Part shown: positions 56,748 to 64,000 of the stretch, piece by piece
Position numbering within the stretch: the stretch's first letter is position 1
Layout of the letters: every line of letters begins with the position of its first letter
Assembly: GCA_030765055.1 (NCBI GenBank)
Contig: JAUKNK010000320.1
Location: 6,874,501 to 6,938,500, forward strand
Direction of reading: 5' to 3'
Length of the DNA stretch: 64,000 bases
DNA from: Mantis religiosa
Lineage: Eukaryota; Arthropoda; Insecta; Mantodea; Mantidae
Made by a program: the position numbers and the translations under genes
The notes under the pieces: generated by a model
Told to the model about the DNA's origin: nothing
Database searches by the model: none
Seen by the model: the letters and a program-made list of their open reading frames with translations, nothing else

Positions 56748-57313
56748 CGGGGAGCGATGAAACACCCTGTAACCAGCTGGGAACGGAATGCAGGGGGGAG
56801 GCTCGGTTAGCCACACCTCTCCCTCGTTTGTCTTGTGGCGGTGACAGACTTGTGGTTAGGGGAAAAACATGACTGGTCGCCTGTTTTCTCTAACCCTGTT
56901 TCCCGATCTTTCGGTTACGAGAACATTCTCCTGGTCACTAGAAAGCGGCGATATTCCGATATAAAGAGGGTTACAGACAGTTAGTGAGTTGAGTTGTTGG
57001 TTGTGTTGGTCAATCAGTTGGTTAGTGAGTGTGAGCGAGAAGACAGTCGCAGTTCTTGGTGTAAGAGTTAGTCAGTGACGTGTTAATGAACGAAAGGGTT
57101 GTGCAACGGGACTGTGCGCAACTGTATATGAGTATCGGAGTTTATGTAATCGCGAGTACAGTGAAGTTGTAACGGACGAACTGGTAAATTGTAATTGTAT
57201 GCAGCAAGTAATTTGGTGTAATTGGCAAGTGTTAAACTGTAAGTCGGTAGAAATAAAGAACATTGTTGAGTGGTGTAATTGGACTTTTTATTCCACGAAC
57301 CCACAAAGTCACA
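56743..57313 (+). repeat. 3' LTR
   Basis: 571 bp, the same sequence as the 5' LTR as far as I can read, followed by ctat. Confidence 0.95.
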
Positions 57314-57317
57314 CTAT

Positions 57318-57655
57318 TAAACAGGGAAACAGGTAGATAACGAGTTCCCGATGGAGAAAAATTAGGAAAGGTATGCGGCAGCACCAAACACTATGTGAGG
57401 GAGTGCTCCTTTCAGAAATGCCTAATTAAAAATTTGTGGAACTGCTATAAGAATTATTTAATTTATACTATCATGACATATAGGCTGATATAAGCATATA
57501 TCTTTATCCCTTCCTTAACCAGGAGTTTAGTCTCCCGGAAATTAAACCCTCACCAGTACAAATTTATGACCACAGGCACCAGGCCAGAAACAAGAAGTAC
57601 ATTTATACAAAATTATACCAATTGTAGTTAAAGACCACTCACCACATGCCGCCGG
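57318..57655. other. interrupted retroelement remnant, unassigned
   Basis: A plus-strand zinc-knuckle-like CGSTKHYVREC at about 57373-57405 might be a gag remnant; otherwise nothing. Confidence 0.3.
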
Positions 57656-57661
57656 AGCCGC

Positions 57662-58057
57662 TCACGTCGATCTCGATGTGACCTGGATCCACACCGAAAC
57701 ATGCCCCCGACGTGGCTCTACATTGTTCCAAATATTTTTGGACCTAGGGATAGTAGGCGGAGGTCGCATAACATCCACAAAACGCACCTCATTCGCAGCC
57801 CTATATCCTGTCAACTGAGGTATTATAGCATCTAATGCCGCAATGTCCGTAGGACGTTCAGTATATAACAAAGCCGGACGAACTTCAGGTACCAGACCGG
57901 AAAAAATTACGTCACATACATGATTTTCGGTATGTGTCAAATGAAGCACTCGGGCAAACAGCTTAACTCGTGCAACGTAATCTACAAATGATTCGCTACT
58001 GCCCTGTGGCTGTAAATAACAATTCTGCACTAATCTATGCAGTGCCCTACGTGGCAC
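57662..58057 (-). pseudogene. retrotransposon gag fragment
   Basis: The 131-codon minus frame contains NCYLQPQGSSESFVDYVARV, FARVLHLTHTENHV, VIFSGLVPEVRPALLYTERP and LDAIIPQL. It resembles the capsid region of insect LTR-retrotransposon gag (a YxQxxxESFxDY segment, then IxxGLxPxxR). The frame upstream of the first methionine is also open (AFVPRRALHRL). No zinc knuckle follows in frame and no LTR is adjacent, so it is an isolated fragment. Confidence 0.65.
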
Positions 58058-58128
58058 AAAAGCCTTCTAAACAGCCGCGTGTAGGGCCGTCACAGGTGAT
58101 AAAGTTGCTTTTGTGCCACGTAGGGCAC
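58042..58128. repeat. perfect 22-bp inverted repeat at the gag fragment's end
   Basis: gtgccctacgtggcacaaaa plus gc (58042-58063) is repeated as its exact complement at 58107-58128, 43 bp apart. It is gag coding sequence (FVPRRAL) present in both orientations. Confidence 0.9.
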
Positions 58129-58129
58129 T

Positions 58130-58860
58130 TCCTCGAGAGCCCGGCCGGCAAAGTAGCGAGCGGCCGGCTCACAGTTTAAATGAATTGTTAAATTGTAATT
58201 TGTTTTATTAGAATACTAAAAATGATTGATTAATATTACAGTGTATTGTTATTATCGCCATTATTAAAAGCCTACTGCTTGTATAAGGGTTACTGATTAG
58301 AATATATTAAGTAGAATTATTTAATTTTATTCTCGTTTTAATAACCGCTGATAATGAATGTTTACTCTATTTCTTTCCATTTTCGTTCAATTTTCAATGC
58401 ACTAAACATTGCACTTACAACTACATCTATTTTCTCTCCTCATTCTAATAGTATCACTGTCCATTCTTCCATATTTTTTCCCATTAGCGACACTTTACAG
58501 CTCGGTTTCAACGTCACCCCTGTATCTCCAAGATGCCATTTCTCCCAATAGAAAAAGGTCCCAACTATACTGGTCTTCTCTTCTCTTACCATTACTTTCT
58601 CTTTTTCTCGCCTTCTTTACCTCCTCCTGTTGCACCATTCTAATCATTCTATCGGTACTAAAACCTCTCATTCAATTTCACCATCTTTCAATTTCAAAAT
58701 TTTCCTAAGGCTATATTTTCTAGTTCACTCTTTTCATATTTTTCAATAAATCTGATATAGTTTCAGGAAACACATAATTGCGTCCCACGGTCATTTTTGT
58801 ACGTTACGTTTCCTACATTTTTGACACCATCGTTGGCTGTGCTCTGTCCTTTATAGAATC
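58130..58860. other. no gene seen
   Basis: AT- and pyrimidine-rich; frames at 58354-58708 are low complexity. Confidence 0.35.
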
Positions 58861-58864
58861 ATAT

Positions 58865-59354
58865 TGTCACCGATCACATTGTTTCGTTAGAGCTGTGACA
58901 AGCCAGTACCGGTCACGCGTGGGCAGGAAAGAGACAGACAGTGGTGCGTACGCTGGACGCTTGCCGATAGAGAAAGAGAAGATAGTTTCGCCTTTCTCTC
59001 GCTGCTTCGCGATCGTTATCGAATGATCGATTACATTCTAGAAAAGGACTGGAGGTATAAAAGCCCACAAGTGTTAGAGCGGAGAGAGTTACAGAGTTGC
59101 AGTTGTGCAGTGGAGTTGTGCAGTTGTGCAGTGGAGTTGTGCAGTTGTGTGAGTGTGTGTTGGGGTTATTGAATTGTGTCGCAGTGAATTCTTTTGTTTG
59201 TTTGCGTGTGCAGCTGAGAACGAGTCGACTTTGAGGACTGCGTTTGTGTATGTCACGCCATTATAACGGGTGCACAAAGTTACTGTATACTACAATAAAG
59301 AGCATTTTAAATTTCGGTAAACAAGACTTTTAATTCTACCAACGCACAGTCATA
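58865..59354 (+). mobile_element. solo LTR related to 38595-39025
   Basis: It starts tgtcaccgatcacattgt, has TATA box tataaa (59056-59061) after ggaggta and a polyadenylation signal (aataaa 59294-59299), and ends near gcacagtcata. Flanks are atat and atac. A 21-bp minisatellite (about 59096-59150, gcagttgtgcagtggagttg units) lies just downstream of the TATA box. Confidence 0.72.
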
Positions 59355-59358
59355 ATAC

Positions 59359-61848
59359 TCAATTGCCACTGTGGCGTCCTTTGGGGTCATACGTTAGTTG
59401 CTTCTTTGGTTTCTTTGGGTTCATCCATTCTGAGGTTGCTTCGGAGCTTGATATCAGCTGCAGCCCTGGTTTTTGAGTCGACCGCTAGCTCTCTGAATGA
59501 TTTGAATTGTTAGTTACACTATTTTAACTTCCTGACACAAACAACAATTTCCTTAATATTTTTCAGACTTAGGATTGTAGTTTTATGCATATTTCTCTTT
59601 GTATTTATTTTAAAACTTCTTCAAAATAGTAAATAGGATGAGCAGAATAAAATAGATATCCAGTTTTGAACGAAATGTTTCGCAGTCATTAGTAGTGCTT
59701 GTAGTTGCTGAAAATTCTGCCAATACTGTTGATGAAAAATTGGAACCCTGAGGTGTATATGTTTACAGATGGACTCTGAAAACTGTTCAGTACATTGGCC
59801 TTATGGCTGAGAAGGCATTAACCCGTCGGTGATTATTACGTCTATAAATGTAGGGTTGGGTTCATGCTGATGATGTTCCAAAAAGGTAAACCAAAGATCA
59901 GTACAGTCCAGAGTAGTGTTTGCGGTTTTCCTTCACAAGTTTGAGACTATATATTATGCCCTTAATACTGTCCTAGATAAAAACAACGTCCTTACAATTT
60001 TTTATCTTTTAAAATTGTTTTACTGCAAGATGACTAAATAATCCAAAATCTATATACACAAGCGAGTTAAAAATCTCTAGGTTGACTTTACCACTAACAC
60101 TGATTATGTGCCACTAGCACTGATTTCTAGTAACTCTTCCTATGTTGTCAGGAAATAGGATAAAATGAGTCGTGCATAGATTTATTAAGCATTCCATGCA
60201 AGTTAATCTGTAGAGCGCTTTGGATAGCTTTTAAAAGTTCCATCTCTGAATATACAGTCTGCACAAGGCAAATGGTCCTTAGATTACCTTACCACTATAC
60301 CGTTTTAATTAGTAACGAAAATGATTAACCTTTGTTGGCAATTATCGATAAAGAAACAATCGCTTGTTACTTTTTCTTGTTGAATCCTATGTTTGTTGTC
60401 ATGTGTCTTCATGCTTTTAGGACTATACTGCTAATGTACTCTTTTGTTTAGCATTTTCTATTATATTCTACTTTTAATTCTTCAGTTCTCATAAAAAATC
60501 TTCTCTGGTAATATCCTTTGACTGAAGTTAAAAATTACATTCAGCTGTTTGAATCTGACGTTTATATTTCACCATTACGGATTTTGTAACTACTATTACC
60601 ATGGCTGATTAAAATGCTGGACGTATTTCTAGTCAACTGTACATTTAAAGCTTTGTATAATTATTTCATGAACGGTTGGGAAATTTTGCCGTGTTTCTGT
60701 TTACATTATTATCTACATTATATGTTACATCACCGCCAAGATATTAGAAGTGTAAATATATGTTTTCCACTCATGTAGTGGTAAGCATATACTACGTATA
60801 TTTTATCTTTACGAGTAATTAGAAATTGCCTCTCAGGGAAAGTCAACTTACTTCCCTACGTACCTCCTTACTTATCTCCCTGCTATGAAGGACTTAATTT
60901 GTTGTAGAAGCTGAAATCATTTACAATATTTCTACGCAATTCAGAAAATACTCATTTATTTCTACCAAAAATATCCGATAGTTGAAACAAAATTAAATAT
61001 AAATAAAACAAATGTAACTTGGAAAACAATAACAGATATGAGAGAGTACCTCCTGAATTGCATAAATAGCTAATTGAAACAGAGTATTAATAGAAACGCT
61101 TTATAATTATTAAATTCTATATTCATTTACATTTTATATTATATAAAAATAAATTAATGTCAAGGAACAATTCGACTCATTGAGTAATATAAATGGATAG
61201 GTGCAATATAAAATTGAAATTATGTACCACAAATAACTAATGAAAGGTACCTACATAAGCATGAATGGAAAAATATCTTATATGCAATTCGGGAGGTAAG
61301 TAGAATGAGCAATCCTCGTACCCAATATTGCTAGCCCTCACTTCGTTGGGGCGCAAACGAGTCCTCTGATGGTAAATTACACCCACCTCCCTTATAGTAT
61401 AAATGACTATTAATAATTTTAGCGCGAATTTACTTATAATGAGGTTACTTTTCTTGTATTAAAGTTTCATTTTATATTCCTTAAAATCTTTAATCAACCA
61501 ATATAATGAATTCTAAAGCTTAAACTTCTTAATAATAAACAGAATTTGTAAACACAGAAAATTGTAACATTGTCCTTTGTTTCAATTTAATTGTCTCAAA
61601 ACTCCTCTTAAAATCCGAGGGAGATGCTGCAATGGTAACTCGTGTTGCGGATTTTAATCCCGTCTATTATGTACTCTGAGTTGTATTTTACTGGTTTTCC
61701 TCGTCACTTATACGATTACTTGTGTGCATACTTTTATACTACATCGTTCAATTTCCTTATTTTTCAGGCTTTCTTTTAAGTTTGTGGTGGCGTAGATGCT
61801 CCCTAATTGCAAATGCTGTTCTCGGGGCTGAGCAAGGTTGTGTGGTCA
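59359..61848. other. unassigned AT-rich sequence
   Basis: About 2.5 kb in which I see no gene, RNA or element. Confidence 0.4.
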
Positions 61849-61849
61849 C

Positions 61850-62069
61850 TGTCATCACTGAGGTAAGTGTCCGCCTCACGTTCAAGAGGTCCCGAGTTTG
61901 AATCTCGGTCAGGGTGAGTTACCTGGATAAGTTTTTCCGGGATTTTCCTTTATCCTGAAAGACGAATGTCGGGTAACTCTAACCTCCATGGACCCCGGAC
62001 GCATTGAGCATCATTTCACCCGTTTCATTCATCGTCCGATATGACTAAATGTTGGAGGACGTAAATTTC

Positions 62070-62103
<34 letters not shown>

Positions 62104-62113
62104 AAAAAAAAAA
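61850..62113 (+). mobile_element. tRNA-derived SINE (family 2) with long A-rich tail, damaged head
   Basis: From cctcacgttcaagaggt onward the B box (gagtttgaatctcggtcagg), body and catcgtccgatatgac end are clear. The A box region is scrambled. The tail is 28 A residues, then further A runs to 62113. Confidence 0.85.
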
Positions 62114-62583
62114 TAAAAAATAAATAAAACTGAGGAAAGCGCTGTCGATACCGGATCTGCGCAGCAGGAATGAACTCTCAGGCACTTGCTTCAGATTTCC
62201 ACGCGTCTTTGCCTTCGACTTATCCTTCTGTAGTTTCCTGACTTCACTCCTTGCTCTTGAAGGTGTTAGCCGAAATAGATCTCTAGGAGGTTGGAGAGCG
62301 CGAGGTGTGATTCTTTGTTGTCTACTCTTTATCCTTTAAACTTTTTAAATGCCTATAGGTTTGGATAGGCTATATCCCTATTTAATATAAAGCTGCTGTT
62401 CTTTTCCTTTAGTTTTCAAATTAATTAATTCATAATTTTTGTATACTTGTATACAGAATTCTTCATTGAAAACCTAACGGAGCACATGGAGTTTCGCCTC
62501 TCCCGCGACCTCGCTGGAATCTTCCACCTCCAACTGCCGTTGTGTACGGAGGGTAACGGTGTGCACTCTCGGCAGTATTGCAC
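62114..62583. other. no gene seen
   Basis: Possible upstream part of the element represented by the next feature. Confidence 0.3.
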
Positions 62584-62745
62584 TGGCAATCAACGTGAAC
62601 AGGCAATTGTCCTTGGAGCAACGTATTGTTGTGTGTAAAAGTTATTATACATGGGAATCACCGAGGCGCTTTCACACAGAGTATATTCAAACGTTCGCTG
62701 ATGAAGTGCCTCCTTCCAGATTTACAAATCACGATATTGTAAATC
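62584..62745 (+). pseudogene. transposase N-terminal (helix-turn-helix) relic
   Basis: The plus strand reads NRQLSLEQRIVVCKSYYTWE then FHTEYIQTFADEVPPSR. This matches the opening helix-turn-helix of Tc1/mariner-like transposases (a LSLEQRV-x-IVK-x-Y start and FPDxxPPSR). It is cut off by the Harbinger-like element at about 62746. Confidence 0.6.
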
Positions 62746-63632
62746 ACGGGATTAGCGACAGTCTGGGGACCAAACACTTTGGTTCGGTTCAAATTTTGGT
62801 CCGCCTCCAAGGGGTAGATTAAGGATGGCCTAGCTTTGCAACATGGACGACAATGAAGTGATGAATGTAACTGTAGCGCGTAGAATTCGTGAAATAGGAC
62901 GACGAAGAAATAGTTATCTACCAAGAATAGAAATTATTGCGAAGAACGAAGTTCTAAATTTCAAGAACAGATACAGTTTAGTAAAGCAAACGCGACAAAG
63001 CTGATAGAAATTATTCGTCCTAACCTGTACATCAGGGACGTTAACCGAGGCCTGATTATCTCAATTTACGCTCAAATCCTAACAGCACTTCAGCATTGTG
63101 GAAAAGGAGGATATCAAGACAACACTGCTGACCTGCACAATATTACAAAGACACCAGAAAGCCGCATTATCAGCAAACTCGTTATTCCTTTCATGCTTCC
63201 TCCTTTCCCACATTTGTACTCGACAGGCATTTATTTTCTAATGTTCATTCTTTTTTGGACTAGAGAAAACATTGGTCTTTCTCTGACCAATTGATAGCAC
63301 GCTTCTTCATATTATCCATATTTTCAGCACACCAAACTTTGTTACCGAACCTCAAACAGCAGCAGCAATCGTAAGAATGATTATGAAACAGCTGTGAAAC
63401 TACCACAGAGATTTATAAACTTGTAGGTGCACTGTGGTTTGTGTAGCACTCCATGGGACTCGCACATGCGCAGAAGAACCTTTCTACGTCACGTAACAGT
63501 TGCTCCGTGCTGGTCCACGGCTTTTTATCGTCTATGAATACCAAAAAGTTAGACCGCCTTTGGTCCGGACCAAGGAAGTCGGAAGAAGTTCAGACCAAAT
63601 TGATAACTATGAATACAGCCTTACAGTGATTA
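62746..63632 (-). mobile_element. Harbinger-like DNA transposon, decayed copy 2
   Basis: Inverse orientation relative to 52765-53722. The transposase N-terminus is on the plus strand (start 62843: MDDNEVMNVTVARRIREIGR, then YLPRIEIIAKNEVLNFKNRY, and after a shift KLIEIIRPNLYIRDVNRGL). The Myb/SANT-like relic is on the minus strand (start 63319, MDNMKKRAINWSE). The two coding relics converge. The RNase H-like catalytic part is absent. The right end reads ggctgtattcatagttatca on the minus strand. Confidence 0.78.
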
Positions 63633-63885
63633 GTACTGGTGTGTAGCCGTCACATTGTCTGATTTTTACTTGAATATTTCACAGTAGATCAGCTTGAATT
63701 ATGTTTCTAAAAATATAAATGCTATTTTGGTCTCTAGAATAAATTATTTATACTTTTTACATTTTTATAGTGAAAACATGTCTATTTGTGTTGCTTGTTT
63801 TAAATTCAGTGTTCGTTAATATTTGCTCTGGAGGTAATTATAGTAAGTGCTTTATGTATTTATATTAATAGACGTATTCCCAAAC

Positions 63886-64000
63886 CCTGAAGCTTTCCTG
63901 GCGACGAATACACTCACTTTCTTCTCGGGCAGCCATCCAGGTGAAAATATGATCAGATATTAACGTTTCGGGAGTTTTGTTCAGTAATGCGAATTTTGAT
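63886..64000. repeat. partial copy of the palindromic element, cut by the window edge
   Basis: It matches 20985-21065: tcctggcgacgaata, ctcactttcttctcgg, ccaggtgaaaa and attaacgtttcggga. Confidence 0.82.

Larger units (their letters stand above)
54998..57313 (+). mobile_element. recent, internally deleted Ty3/gypsy-type LTR retrotransposon
   Basis: Two direct LTRs of 571 bp (54998-55568 and 56743-57313) read as identical by eye. They start tgtaacgg and end gtcaca, and a 4-bp duplication ctat flanks the element (54994-54997, 57314-57317). The 1174-bp interior has a primer-binding-site-like sequence, one chimeric ORF and a purine-rich stretch (gagaagggagcag) abutting the 3' LTR. A normal element has an interior of several kb, so most of gag and pol is gone. 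LTR identity implies a young insertion that must have been mobilised in trans if it moved in this form. Confidence 0.95.

Noticed and set aside
56191..56814. 207-codon minus-strand frame
   Set aside because: Antisense shadow of GC-rich pol sequence, with no domain.
1..64000. CRISPR arrays, operons, ribosome binding sites, rRNA genes
   Set aside because: None seen; the window is eukaryotic in character.

Overview
This is a repeat-dominated stretch of a large, AT-rich animal genome. The repeats (two tRNA-derived SINE families, Jockey-clade and other LINEs, many mariner/Tc1-like relics, Penelope-like elements, Ty3-type LTRs, hAT, Harbinger and Mutator-like remnants) and the intron-like spacing point to an insect. 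A cockroach or termite (Blattodea) is my best guess, from familiarity with similar SINE and transposase relics; that is inference, not a match I could run. There is no bacterial architecture, no rRNA, no CRISPR array and no intact long host gene.

Layout. 0-9 kb: two foldback elements, a CT/CA microsatellite, a decayed LINE, then a three-layer nest in which an old LINE (+) is split by a Jockey-clade fragment (-) and by a mariner (+). 9-10 kb: a SINE split by a 3' piece of a Penelope-like element that carries a GIY-YIG endonuclease and a hammerhead-ribozyme-like motif. 10-12 kb: a candidate host exon (-) and a short hAT element. 12.8-17.3 kb: a full-length but disabled Jockey-clade LINE with a perfect 12-bp target duplication, followed by a SINE with its own 11-bp duplication. 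18-25 kb: Penelope end repeats, two mariner-type relics, a long palindromic element, a decayed unknown coding relic, a SINE dimer and a further transposase relic. 27-33 kb: a long SINE, an 86-bp tandem array, and a Penelope-like element (-) interrupted by a 300-bp tRNA-like insertion. 33.8-34.3 kb: two minus-strand exons with compatible splice phases, the best candidate for a real host gene start. 35-42 kb: a Mutator-like relic, tandem repeats, four solo LTRs and a second hammerhead-like motif. 44-51 kb: hAT and Tc1/mariner-like relics and a SINE. 52-54 kb and 62.7-63.6 kb: a complete 641-bp SINE and two copies of a Harbinger-like element in opposite orientation. 55-57.3 kb: a recent LTR retrotransposon, deleted internally to one chimeric ORF between two matching 571-bp LTRs.

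The parts do not form an operon or pathway; they are successive insertions, several of which can be ordered in time by nesting and target duplications. Likely host coding sequence is limited to short minus-strand exons near 10.7 kb and 33.8-34.3 kb. The best leads are the two hammerhead-like motifs with palindromic stem III, the chimeric LTR element with a duplicated primer-binding site, the tRNA-like insertion with its promoter at the wrong end, and the phased exon pair.
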